Below, in pieces: positions 8,175-16,852 of a stretch of 64,000 nucleotides of DNA. The number at the start of each line of letters is the position of its first letter. Positions within the stretch are counted from its first letter, which is position 1. A program made the translations under genes and the position numbers. The DNA is from Sphingosinicella sp963974575 (GTDB lineage: Bacteria > Pseudomonadota > Alphaproteobacteria > Sphingomonadales > Sphingomonadaceae), in assembly GCF_963974575.1 (NCBI RefSeq), contig NZ_CAXBBQ010000004.1:1-64000 (forward strand), written 5' to 3'. Below the pieces are notes generated by a model. That model was given only the letters and a program-made list of their open reading frames with translations, had not been told where the DNA came from and searched no databases.

Positions 8175-9677
8175 ATGATCCGATCGGTGCTGCGTGCCGC
8201 GCTCGTTCCCATGGTCGCACTCTGGGCGACGGCATCCGCTGCGGAGAGCTTCGTCATCGTTGGCGCCACCGTCGTCGACGGCACAGGCGGTCCGGCGCAC
8301 AAGGCCGATGTGCGGATCAAGGACGGCCGCATCGCCGCCGTCGGCAAGCGCGCCCGCAGCAAGGGCGTTCCGATTATCGACGGCAGCGGTCTCGTGCTCG
8401 CACCCGGCTTCATCGATACACACAGCCACCACGACGCCGGCCTCGACGCTCACCCAGACGCGCTCGCGGCAGCGGCGCAGGGCATCACGACGATCGTCGC
8501 CGGGCAGGATGGCGGCGGGCCTTTGCCCGTCGCGGGCCTGTTCACGAAGCGCGAAGCGCGGCCCGTCGCCGTGAACGTCGCCACGTACATCGGCCACAAC
8601 AGCGTCCGCACCGCCGTGATGGGCACCGACTACAAGCGCACGGCAACCCCCGCCGAGGTCGAGCGCATGGTGGCGGTCGTCGAGGAAAACATGCGCGCGG
8701 GCGCGCTCGGCCTTTCAACCGGGCTCGAATACGATCCGGGAATCTATTCGGACCCGTCCGAGGTGATGGCACTCGCCCATGCTACAGCGCGCCAGGGCGG
8801 ACGCTACATCAGCCACATGCGGAGCGAGGACACGCGTCTCGACGCCGCGATCGACGAGCTTCTGGAGATCGGCCGCACCGCGCGCCTTCCCGTCCAGATC
8901 TCGCACTTCAAGATCGCGATCGTCGACCGCTGGGGCGACACCGCGCCTCTCCTCGCGAAGCTTGACGCTGCGCGCCGCGCAGGCATCGACGTGACGGCGG
9001 ACGTCTACCCCTACACCTACTGGCAATCGAACCTCGAAGTGCTGCTGCCCAGCCGCGATTTCACCGATCTCGCCGCGGCCGAATTCGCGCTCGCGCACAT
9101 GGCGCGGCCCGAGGATTTGCGTCTCACCGAATATCCCGCACACCCGGCCTATGTCGGCACGACCGTTGCCGAGGTTGCGGCGCTGCGTGGCGTGCCCCCG
9201 GCGCGCGCCTATCTCGACCTCATCGTTGAGGCGGAAGCGAAGGGCATGACCAACGGGGTCATGGGCCGCTCGATGGCGGATGACGATGTCGCCGCGCTCA
9301 TCGCCTGGCCGCACAGCAACATCTGCTCGGACGGCGGCATTGAGGATGCACACCCGCGCGGCGCAGGCGCGTTCCCGCGCGTGCTCGCATGGATGGTGCG
9401 CGAAACGAAACACCTGACACTCGAAGAGGCCATCCACAAGATGAGCGGACTTGCCGCCGAACACATGGGCATCGCCGATCGCGGCCGCATCGCCGTTGGG
9501 CAGGCTGCCGATCTCGTGCTGTTCGACCCCGCCACCGTCGCCGACCGCGCGACGATCGAAAATCCCACCGCCCTCCCCGCCGGAATCCGCACCGTATGGG
9601 TGAACGGCGTCGCTGTCGTCGAGGCCGGAAAGCCGACCGGTGCCCTACCCGGCCAGGCGATCCGCCGGGCCGATTGA
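8175..9677 (+). CDS. Secreted N-acyl-D-amino-acid deacylase (D-aminoacylase) family amidohydrolase
   Basis: A 500-residue amidohydrolase of the D-aminoacylase group, which hydrolyses N-acyl-D-amino acids to the free D-amino acid and a fatty or acetic acid. Residues 1-23 form a signal peptide ending SAA, so the enzyme should be periplasmic. The barrel starts with the metal motif GFIDTHSHHD (His 83 and 85), followed by SHMRSED, QISHFK and a CSDGG segment late in the barrel that supplies the catalytic Asp. The position where characterised enzymes carry a metal-bridging Cys reads GQDGG, so metal binding may differ. Followed 24 bases later by the DUF1611 gene, as in the second cassette at 58.7-61.4 kb. 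Confidence 0.88.
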   Translation: MIRSVLRAALVPMVALWATASAAESFVIVGATVVDGTGGPAHKADVRIKDGRIAAVGKRARSKGVPIIDGSGLVLAPGFIDTHSHHDAGLDAHPDALAAAAQGITTIVAGQDGGGPLPVAGLFTKREARPVAVNVATYIGHNSVRTAVMGTDYKRTATPAEVERMVAVVEENMRAGALGLSTGLEYDPGIYSDPSEVMALAHATARQGGRYISHMRSEDTRLDAAIDELLEIGRTARLPVQISHFKIAIVDRWGDTAPLLAKLDAARRAGIDVTADVYPYTYWQSNLEVLLPSRDFTDLAAAEFALAHMARPEDLRLTEYPAHPAYVGTTVAEVAALRGVPPARAYLDLIVEAEAKGMTNGVMGRSMADDDVAALIAWPHSNICSDGGIEDAHPRGAGAFPRVLAWMVRETKHLTLEEAIHKMSGLAAEHMGIADRGRIAVGQAADLVLFDPATVADRATIENPTALPAGIRTVWVNGVAVVEAGKPTGALPGQAIRRAD

Positions 9678-9701
9678 ACCTCCAACCGGAAACCGAAACC
9701 C

Positions 9702-10709
9702 ATGCAACCACCGTTTCTGCTCTTTCTGGGTACAGCCCCCGATATCGGCTGGGCCAAGACCGCTTCCGGCCTTGCCGAGTGGCGCGCGGGAGACTGCGCG
9801 GGCCAGTATCGCATGGAAGGCTGCCTGGTCGATCTCGGCCTGCCTGACATGAGTTTCGCCCAGGCCGCCGCGAAGGGCGCACGCACGCTGGTGATCGGCA
9901 TCGCCAACGACGGCGGCTACATCGCCCCCGAATGGGTCCCGCACATCACGGCGGCGCTCGCGGCGGGTCTCGATGTTGCGGCAGGGCTACACCAGCGCCT
10001 CGCCGATCATCCGGAAATTTCCAAAGCCGCGCAGGCACACGGACGAACGCTGCATGATCTCCGCCGCCCGCAGCAGACGTTCAAGACTGGCACGGGCAAG
10101 AAGCGCACCGGCCACCGTGTGCTGATGGTCGGCACGGACTGCGCGGTGGGCAAGAAATACACCGCGCTCGCCATCGATCGTGAGCTTCAGCGGCGCGGCG
10201 TACCCTCCACCTTCTGCCCCACCGGCCAGACCGGCATCATGATCACCGGACGCGGGATCGCGATTGACTCTGTCGTCGCCGACTTCATCTCGGGCGCTGC
10301 GGAATGGCTCTCCCCTGATGCGGCGCCGGACCATTGGCACGTCATCGAAGGACAGGGCGCTCTCCTGCACCCCGCCTATGCGGGCGTCACGCTCGGTCTC
10401 GTCCACGGCAGCCAGCCCGACGCACTCGTCATCTGCCACGAGGCGGGGCGGCGTGAACTACAGGGCTATGAGGGCGACTATGCCTGCCCTACACTCACCG
10501 ATGCGCTCGCCGCGCACGTTTCTGCGGCGCGACTCACCAACCCCAAGGCGCGCGGCATCGGCATCAGCCTCAACACCTCGCTTCTGAGCGAGGATGCAGC
10601 GCGCGCTGCGATCCGCGCCGCCGAGGCTGAACTCGGCCTCCCCGCTTGCGATCCGCTACGGTTCGGACCTGCACCCATCGTTGATCATATGCTGGACGTG
10701 TTCGGGTGA
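9702..10709 (+). CDS. DUF1611 (DgcN-like) P-loop protein
   Basis: A 335-residue cytoplasmic protein of the DUF1611 family. The C-terminal part has a P-loop-like motif GTDCAVGKKY at 144-153, then PTGQTGIMI and EGQGALLHPAYAGV, all hallmarks of the family. A characterised relative, DgcN, is a D-glutamate N-acetyltransferase that works with the epimerase DgcA; no DgcA-like gene is in the window. The gene lies directly behind the D-aminoacylase, and a paralogue at 60336-61376 is likewise paired with a D-aminoacylase, which supports a role in D-amino-acid handling. Whether it acetylates, and which substrate, is inference. Confidence 0.85.
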   Translation: MQPPFLLFLGTAPDIGWAKTASGLAEWRAGDCAGQYRMEGCLVDLGLPDMSFAQAAAKGARTLVIGIANDGGYIAPEWVPHITAALAAGLDVAAGLHQRLADHPEISKAAQAHGRTLHDLRRPQQTFKTGTGKKRTGHRVLMVGTDCAVGKKYTALAIDRELQRRGVPSTFCPTGQTGIMITGRGIAIDSVVADFISGAAEWLSPDAAPDHWHVIEGQGALLHPAYAGVTLGLVHGSQPDALVICHEAGRRELQGYEGDYACPTLTDALAAHVSAARLTNPKARGIGISLNTSLLSEDAARAAIRAAEAELGLPACDPLRFGPAPIVDHMLDVFG

Positions 10710-10783
10710 GATTGTGGTACGCGTATCCCTGCGTTGGCGCTTTCCCCTTTTCCTCGCCCTGCCTATCAATGTGATGATGGCTC

Positions 10784-10817
10784 TGTCAGAAATGTTATTC
10801 TGACAACATTTCCGACA
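10784..10817. promoter_or_regulatory. Extended inverted-repeat operator before the RpiR-type regulator gene
   Basis: Arms TGTCAGAAATGTT (10784-10796) and AACATTTCCGACA (10805-10817) match at 12 of 13 positions around an 8-base spacer. Inside it, TGTCA and TGACA (10801-10805) stand 12 bases apart exactly as at 8108-8129. The repeat ends 22 bases before the chosen start codon of the regulator gene, a position suited to autorepression. Confidence 0.6.
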
Positions 10818-10839
10818 GAGCGTGCAGAACGAGAATGAG

Positions 10840-11718
10840 ATGAGCGACCTGTTCGCGCGGCTCGAAGCCGAGAATGCGGGTTACACGGCTGCGGAGCGCC
10901 AGATCGCGCTATTCCTGCTCAACAACCGCGAGATGATCCCGTTCGAAACGGCGGCGTCGATCGCGCAGCGGCTGGATGTCAGTGCGGTAACAGTCGGGCG
11001 TTTCTGCCGGATGCTTGGCTTCAAGCATTTCCGGGAACTGAAAGAACACCTGCGCATGTCCGCGCACCTGCCGTGGCTGGCCGGGCAGGCGTTTCAGGAT
11101 TTCCTTTCCGATTTCACCGACAACGACAAGCGCCGCCGCACGCTGGAACGCGAGATCGAACTGCTCGTCGCCGTCTACGAACGCAGCCAGCACAAGGCAT
11201 GGTCGGATACCGTGGCGCTGATCGCGCGGAGCAAGCGCGTGCAGATCGTCGGCTTCCAGACCGAGCGGGGCGTCGCGGCGATGCTTGCGCACAATCTCCA
11301 GTACGTGCGTCCCGGCGTGGAATTGATCGACAGCGCCTCCGGGCATTTCGCCGACGTGCTCCTCGAACACCCTGGCGACCGGTGCCTCGTCATCGTCGAT
11401 GTCCGCCGCTATTCGCGCACGTCGCGCCATCTCGCGGAGCGGGCGGCAGAGGTGGGCATCCCGCTTGTCATCATCACCGACACGCTTTGCGACTGGGCAC
11501 CACGCCTCACCTCAAACGTGCTCGCGGCAGACAGCGACGGCGCGCTGTTCTGGCAAAGTTCGGTGCCGATGATGGGTCTTGTCAACCTGCTCGTGAACGA
11601 CATCGTCGGCCACGGCGGCGGTCGCGACGTCGAGGAGCGGCTGGAGCGGATCAGTGCGCTCTACGAGGATTTCATAGGCTTCGTGCGGCCGACGCGCACG
11701 CGCGGAGGCGACGCATGA
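10840..11718 (+). CDS. MurR/RpiR family transcriptional regulator
   Basis: A 292-residue regulator with an N-terminal RpiR helix-turn-helix (residues about 1-77; AASIAQRLDVSAVTVGRFCR is the recognition region) and a C-terminal SIS domain that normally binds a phosphosugar or other effector. The ATG at 10840 is preferred; a GTG at 10822 would add six residues and nearly touch the operator-like repeat at 10784-10817. It follows the D-aminoacylase/DUF1611 pair and precedes a deacetylase-like gene. The likely targets are its own gene and the D-aminoacylase, judged by the shared palindrome. Effector unknown. Confidence 0.9.
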   Translation: MSDLFARLEAENAGYTAAERQIALFLLNNREMIPFETAASIAQRLDVSAVTVGRFCRMLGFKHFRELKEHLRMSAHLPWLAGQAFQDFLSDFTDNDKRRRTLEREIELLVAVYERSQHKAWSDTVALIARSKRVQIVGFQTERGVAAMLAHNLQYVRPGVELIDSASGHFADVLLEHPGDRCLVIVDVRRYSRTSRHLAERAAEVGIPLVIITDTLCDWAPRLTSNVLAADSDGALFWQSSVPMMGLVNLLVNDIVGHGGGRDVEERLERISALYEDFIGFVRPTRTRGGDA

Positions 11719-11781
11719 TGCGCACGCGCGACGCTGTCACGGGGCTTCCCGACCCGCGGTATTGAATGCTATCTCGCGGGC

Positions 11782-12792
11782 ATGATCTCCTTCTTCGATG
11801 AGCGCCAGCTCCGCCACACACCGCTTCGCGAACTGCACAACGGGGCATGGACGCCCTATGCTGAATGTGCTGATCGCGCGCGCAATATCCGGGATGCGAT
11901 CGGCACGCCGGCACCCGCGCGAGATTTCGGCATGGCGCCGATCGAGGCGGTTCACGACGCGGACTATCTTGCCTTCCTGAAGGGCGCACATGCGGCATGG
12001 CTTGCATCCGGGCGCGAAGGTGATGCGATCGGCTACACGTGGCCCGTCGTGCGGCGGCGCAAGCTGTCGCTGGAACGCATTGATGCGCGGCTCGGCCAAT
12101 ACAGCTTCGACGCATCGACACCGATCATGGAAGGCACGTGGGACGGCGCCTACGGGTCGGCGCAGACCGCGCTCACCGCGCTCGATGCCGTTCTTGCAGG
12201 CGCACGCACGGCCTTCGCGCTTTGCCGCCCCCCCGGACATCACGCCGGAGCCGATTATCTCGGCGGCTATTGCTATCTGAACAACGCCGCGATTGCCGCG
12301 CAGCACGCGCACGCCGCCGGCGCGGGGCCGGTCGCCATCCTGGATGTCGATTACCATCACGGCAACGGCACGCAGGACATCTTCGAGGCGCGCGGCGACA
12401 TCTTCTTCGCCTCGATCCATGCCGATCCAGTGACCGATTATCCATTCTACTGGGGCCATGCCGACGAGACCGGCACCGGCGACGGCAAGGATACGACGCT
12501 GAACATTCCGATGCCGCGCGGCACACGGATCGACGCCTATCTTGCTGCGCTCGACACCGCCATCGCGCGGATCACGGCGTGGGGCGCTCGCTTCCTTGTC
12601 GTCTCTTTCGGCGCGGACACGTTTTCGGGCGACCCGATCTCGCACTTCGCAATTGAAACCGAGGATTTCGCTACGATCGGCGCCCGCATTGCCGCCATGG
12701 GCCTACCCACCGCGATCATCATGGAAGGCGGCTACGCCGTCGGCGATCTCGGCGGTAACGTCGCCCGCTTCCTCTCCGGTTTCCCAGACTAG
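11782..12792 (+). CDS. Histone deacetylase-like / acetylpolyamine amidohydrolase family protein
   Basis: A 336-residue zinc amidohydrolase of the arginase/deacetylase fold. The catalytic HH pair is in RPPGHHAG (His 153-154), the zinc ligands are in LDVDYHHGNG (188-193) and FGADTFSGDP, and the C-terminal EGGY motif (MEGGYAV) is present. Bacterial members deacetylate acetylpolyamines or other small acetylamides. It has no signal peptide, so it should act in the cytoplasm. It sits 63 bases after the RpiR gene, and may deacetylate N-acetyl compounds made or imported by this locus; that link is inference. Confidence 0.9.
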   Translation: MISFFDERQLRHTPLRELHNGAWTPYAECADRARNIRDAIGTPAPARDFGMAPIEAVHDADYLAFLKGAHAAWLASGREGDAIGYTWPVVRRRKLSLERIDARLGQYSFDASTPIMEGTWDGAYGSAQTALTALDAVLAGARTAFALCRPPGHHAGADYLGGYCYLNNAAIAAQHAHAAGAGPVAILDVDYHHGNGTQDIFEARGDIFFASIHADPVTDYPFYWGHADETGTGDGKDTTLNIPMPRGTRIDAYLAALDTAIARITAWGARFLVVSFGADTFSGDPISHFAIETEDFATIGARIAAMGLPTAIIMEGGYAVGDLGGNVARFLSGFPD

Positions 12793-12853
12793 GGCGCCCT
12801 TGCGAGCGCGGCCAAAACGCAATACTATGAGCCTGATTATCGGAAACAGGCCA

Positions 12854-13612
12854 ATGAAGCGGAGCACGGATTATCCCCTCGAACTCAGGCCCGTGATGGG
12901 CTTCGAGGATGATTATCCGGCGGGTTTCGTCGATCCCTTCCATTCGCACGATCGCGCCCAGCTTTCCTATGCCAACTCCGGCGTGATGCTGTTCATCACG
13001 GATCATTCGAGCTTCGTGCTGCCGCCCCAGCGCGCGATCTGGCTTCCTGCCGGCATGCGGCACAAGGCGATCTGCCGCGGCCCCGTGAACATCCACACCG
13101 TATTCATCGATCCCGACATCGAATACCTGCCGCACGCCTGCCGTGTCTTCGAAGTCTCGCCGCTGGTGCGTGCGCTGATTCAGGAGGTTTTCGGCTTCCA
13201 GCCTGCCTATGACGAAGAAGGCCGCGAGGGGCGGATCGTACGGTTGCTGCTCGAAGAAATCCAGCACATGCCCAATATCCCGGTAATGGCGCGTATGCCG
13301 GCGGATAGCCGCCTGCTCAGGGTATGCCAGGCCATTCTCGATGATCCCGCAGACCCGCGCGATATCGACGACTGGGCAAACCTTGCGAGCATGGGCCGCC
13401 GCACCTTCACGCGCCTGTTCAAGCAGCAGACCGGCATGGGCCTCGCCACGTGGCGGCAGCAGGTGCGGCTGATGGAAGCGCTGTCGCTCCTCGCGTCGGG
13501 CGTCTCCGTCACCAACGTCGCCTACGACGTGGGCTACGAAAGCCCGAGCGCGTTCACCGCGATGTTCCACCGCTCGTTCGGCGTGCCGCCGAGCCAGTAC
13601 GTCGGCGGCTGA
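12854..13612 (+). CDS. AraC family transcriptional regulator
   Basis: A 252-residue AraC-type regulator. The N-terminal half is a cupin-like sensing domain (HDRAQLSYANSGVM, WLPAGMRH), and the last 100 residues hold the two helix-turn-helix motifs with the signature ending GYESPSAFTAMFHRSFG. A start at 12827 would add nine residues; the 12854 ATG has a weak AACAGG upstream. It is convergent with the amidohydrolase operon, six bases from its end. Its targets cannot be told from the sequence; the neighbouring deacetylase gene is a candidate. Confidence 0.9.
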   Translation: MKRSTDYPLELRPVMGFEDDYPAGFVDPFHSHDRAQLSYANSGVMLFITDHSSFVLPPQRAIWLPAGMRHKAICRGPVNIHTVFIDPDIEYLPHACRVFEVSPLVRALIQEVFGFQPAYDEEGREGRIVRLLLEEIQHMPNIPVMARMPADSRLLRVCQAILDDPADPRDIDDWANLASMGRRTFTRLFKQQTGMGLATWRQQVRLMEALSLLASGVSVTNVAYDVGYESPSAFTAMFHRSFGVPPSQYVGG

Positions 13613-13618
13613 GCACGC

Positions 13619-16600
13619 TCACCGCTCAGTGAACCACGGCGCCTCGTGCGGCCGTGCGCGCGGCCAGATTTCGTCCAGCGTGGCACCCTCGTAAAGGCGG
13701 CCGTTCTTCATCACCTGCGCGATGCGCCGCGCGTTCCGGATATCGGCACGCGGATCGGCATCGAGGATGACGAGATCAGCATATTTCCCCGCTTCGATGC
13801 TGCCGAATTCGGCCGCGCGCCCTATCGTTCGCGCGCCGCCGATCGTGGCCGCGTGCAGCACTTCCGTGGGCGTCATGCCGCCCATCGCGTGGGCTTCCAT
13901 CTCCCAGTGATAACCGATGCCGGGCAGTTCGCCATGCGCGCCGATGCCGACCGTTCCGCCTGCGCGCTGGATCGCCGCTGCGCCTGCGGCGACCGCCGGA
14001 AAGCTGTAGTCCGAATCGATGTGCCAGCGCTGCGAACGCATCTTCGTATCGGCAGCGAAGTGCGGCGTGAAACGGCGGTATTTCGGATCGTCGTGCTGGT
14101 TGTCGCGCGCGATGAAATAGTCCTGCCCCGGCGGGCCGCCGTGCGAGATCATCAGCGTCGTCGTATACGCGCTGCCGCTGCGCGCGACGAATTCGACCAT
14201 GTCTTTTCCAAGCGGCGTTACCGGAAAGGCGTGCTCGCTGCCGCCATAGCCGTCGATGATCTGGCTGAGTTCGAGCTTCAACGACAGCGCGCCTTCGGTT
14301 GTCGCGAGCATACCGAGTTCCTGGGCGGCCATTGCGATCCACTGCCGCACGCGTCGATCGCCCGCCCGATATTGCTTGATGTTGAACGTGCGGTAGTGAT
14401 CGCGGTAGCGACGCACGACCGCGCGCACCTCCTCCAGCGAATTGAACCGGTTGAACGAGAACAGAGCCGTACCCGTAGACGGCATACGCGATCCGACGGC
14501 AAGGCCCGCATCGATCAGGTCCTCGTAGGCAAACCCGTCGATGGTGAGTGTCGAGGGGTCGAATGCCGTCGTGATCCCATAAGCAAGCCGTGCCGCCGGT
14601 CCCCAAGGCTGCATATCCAGCACATCGCGGCGCACGTCCGCGACATGATCGTGCGTATCGATGAAACCCGGCACGATCGTCCTGCCGCGCACATCGCGAA
14701 CGACAGCGTCAGGAGGGACAAGAAACGATCCGCGCGGGCCCACGGCTGCGATCCTGTCGCCATCGATCAGGATATCCGCATCCTCGATCACCGTGTCGCC
14801 GTTCATCGTGATCGCACGCGCACCGCTGAGCAGAAGACGACCCGACGGCGTATCGCGCGGCACCTCGACGACCATTTCCGTCGTCGTGGGCTTCGTGCCA
14901 TTGAGCGGCATCCGGTAAAAGGTCGAGCCGACCGCCCACGTGATCGTGCGCCCGCCATCCGCCCATTCCAGAAAATCCGCGCCGACATCGGAAAGCTGGC
15001 GGTGCGAAGGATCGGGCGTCAGAAGGTCAACCTTGCCGTCGGGATTCCCCCGCAGATCGACGAGGTGCAATTGCTGCGCGATTATCGCGATGGCGTGCGT
15101 TCCGTCCGGGCTGATGCGGACATCGTCGACCGGCACCGGCCCTTCAACGAAATAATAGCCCGGCCCAACGATGGAGACCACACGACGACGCTTCCCGCTC
15201 GACAGATCGACCGCATTCAGCCCATCCGCGAATTGCAGATACACTTCACCGGGATTGGCCGCGAAGTGCAGCTGCCCCCCCATCGTATCGCTCAGAATCG
15301 CGCGCGCTGCGCCGCCCGCCACAGGAAGCGAAACGAGCGTCGCCTGCCGCTGGTTGCCGAATTCCATGTAGGTCAGCAGACGCGCCGCCTGCGCCGAGCG
15401 CAGCACAAGCACGGCCGATCCGTCCGGCGTGAACATGGGGTTCGTGTAGTAATCGGCAGCCGCGGTCAGGCGGCGCGGCGCGCCGTCGATCGGTGCGGTC
15501 CAGACATGCCCCGCCCCCTTCGCGGTCCAGGTGACATAGGCGAGGCTCTTGCCATCGGGCGCCCACGCGGGATGAAATTCTGGATCTCCGCCGGAGGTCA
15601 GGCGGCGCGGATTCGCGCTGCCATCCGCAGGCATCAGATAAACGCGGCCGAGCGCGGAGAAGGCAAGCGTTCGTCCGTCGGGCGAAAGCACCGGCGTCTG
15701 GATCAGCCGCGCGCGAACCGGGCCGGTTTCCTGCCGGATATCGGGCGCCTGCAAGGTGCCCAGTTCCACATCAACCTTTGCGCTGAAGGCGATGTTGGTT
15801 CGCGCGCCCGATGCAATGTCGATGCGTTCGATCCGCCCATTGCCGCCGACGATGAGCGCCTTGCCGTCGGGCGTGAAGGCATATCCGGGAAACAGATCCT
15901 GCCATGCCGAAGCCTCGGTCACATCGCGCTGCACGGGAAATGCGAGCCGTCGCTCAGCCCCCGTTTCAAGGTCGCGCAGATGAAGCGCGGTGCCGCCGTC
16001 GTGGCGTGTGGCATAGGCCAGCATCTTGCCGTCCGGCGAGACTACGGGCCGGAAGAACGCGCCCGCAGGGCCGCCGCGCCGGTTCGCGGGTTCGGGCAGG
16101 ATCACGCTTTCCGCACCGGTCGTGAGATCGCGGCGCCGGATCGTCCATTCGGGAACGCTGTCGAAACCGATGCTGCTGGAAAGCGCCGCGAAATAGAGAG
16201 AGCGACCGTCGGGCGAAACATTCACGTCAATCGAATGCTGGAGGCTGCCGGTCGCCTCGTCCCGGCTCGATCGTATCAGAGTTTCCGCCCCGCCGGAGAA
16301 CGCGTGCTTCCACAATTCGTAGGCACCGCGGTCCGGGCGAAACCGCGTCGCATAAATCGCACTGCCGTCCGCGCTCCACGCCGGGGATGTGAGCGGCTCG
16401 ACGCTATCGCGGAAACTGATCTGCCGCGCGCCCGATCCGTCGGGCCGCATCACCCACAGGTTTTCCGGTCCCGAGCGATCACTGACGAACGCGAGCCACT
16501 TCCCGTCGGGCGAAAACACCGGCTGCGTTTCGAAAGCCATGCCGCGCGCGATCGGTTTTGCGCGCCCGCCCGACACCGGCATCACATAAAGATCGCCAAG

Positions 16601-16852
16601 GATATCGAAGGCAATTGTCTTACCGTCCGGCGACAGCGACAACGACACCCAACTCGCCTCACGCGTTTCGAAAGCGATGCGCCGTGTGGGCTTCATCGGC
16701 AGCGTCTGCCCCGGCGGCTGCGTGCGCGGCGCGGCGTCGACGGACGTTCCGGTCTGCGCCGAGGGCGCCAGCATCGGCAGCCCCAGTTCACCGGGCTCGT
16801 GCGCGGCGACAGGCCATGCAATCAGCGCGGCAAGGACAATACTCCGCTTCAT
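13619..16852 (-). CDS. Secreted beta-propeller (TolB/WD40-like) and amidohydrolase fusion protein
   Basis: A 1077-residue exported protein with a signal peptide in its first 17 residues (ending AAHEP). The N-terminal 600 or so residues are a chain of PD40/TolB-like propeller blades, each with a SPDGK..AF pattern. The C-terminal third is an imidazolonepropionase-like amidohydrolase with PGFIDTHDHV (both metal His kept) and a late GAHGELP segment. Such fusions are found among periplasmic peptidases and amidohydrolases. Its start overlaps the stop of the next gene upstream by 4 bases, so it is the last gene of a three-amidohydrolase operon. Substrate unknown; propellers often gate peptide access. 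Confidence 0.88.
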   Translation of the reverse strand: MKRSIVLAALIAWPVAAHEPGELGLPMLAPSAQTGTSVDAAPRTQPPGQTLPMKPTRRIAFETREASWVSLSLSPDGKTIAFDILGDLYVMPVSGGRAKPIARGMAFETQPVFSPDGKWLAFVSDRSGPENLWVMRPDGSGARQISFRDSVEPLTSPAWSADGSAIYATRFRPDRGAYELWKHAFSGGAETLIRSSRDEATGSLQHSIDVNVSPDGRSLYFAALSSSIGFDSVPEWTIRRRDLTTGAESVILPEPANRRGGPAGAFFRPVVSPDGKMLAYATRHDGGTALHLRDLETGAERRLAFPVQRDVTEASAWQDLFPGYAFTPDGKALIVGGNGRIERIDIASGARTNIAFSAKVDVELGTLQAPDIRQETGPVRARLIQTPVLSPDGRTLAFSALGRVYLMPADGSANPRRLTSGGDPEFHPAWAPDGKSLAYVTWTAKGAGHVWTAPIDGAPRRLTAAADYYTNPMFTPDGSAVLVLRSAQAARLLTYMEFGNQRQATLVSLPVAGGAARAILSDTMGGQLHFAANPGEVYLQFADGLNAVDLSSGKRRRVVSIVGPGYYFVEGPVPVDDVRISPDGTHAIAIIAQQLHLVDLRGNPDGKVDLLTPDPSHRQLSDVGADFLEWADGGRTITWAVGSTFYRMPLNGTKPTTTEMVVEVPRDTPSGRLLLSGARAITMNGDTVIEDADILIDGDRIAAVGPRGSFLVPPDAVVRDVRGRTIVPGFIDTHDHVADVRRDVLDMQPWGPAARLAYGITTAFDPSTLTIDGFAYEDLIDAGLAVGSRMPSTGTALFSFNRFNSLEEVRAVVRRYRDHYRTFNIKQYRAGDRRVRQWIAMAAQELGMLATTEGALSLKLELSQIIDGYGGSEHAFPVTPLGKDMVEFVARSGSAYTTTLMISHGGPPGQDYFIARDNQHDDPKYRRFTPHFAADTKMRSQRWHIDSDYSFPAVAAGAAAIQRAGGTVGIGAHGELPGIGYHWEMEAHAMGGMTPTEVLHAATIGGARTIGRAAEFGSIEAGKYADLVILDADPRADIRNARRIAQVMKNGRLYEGATLDEIWPRARPHEAPWFTER

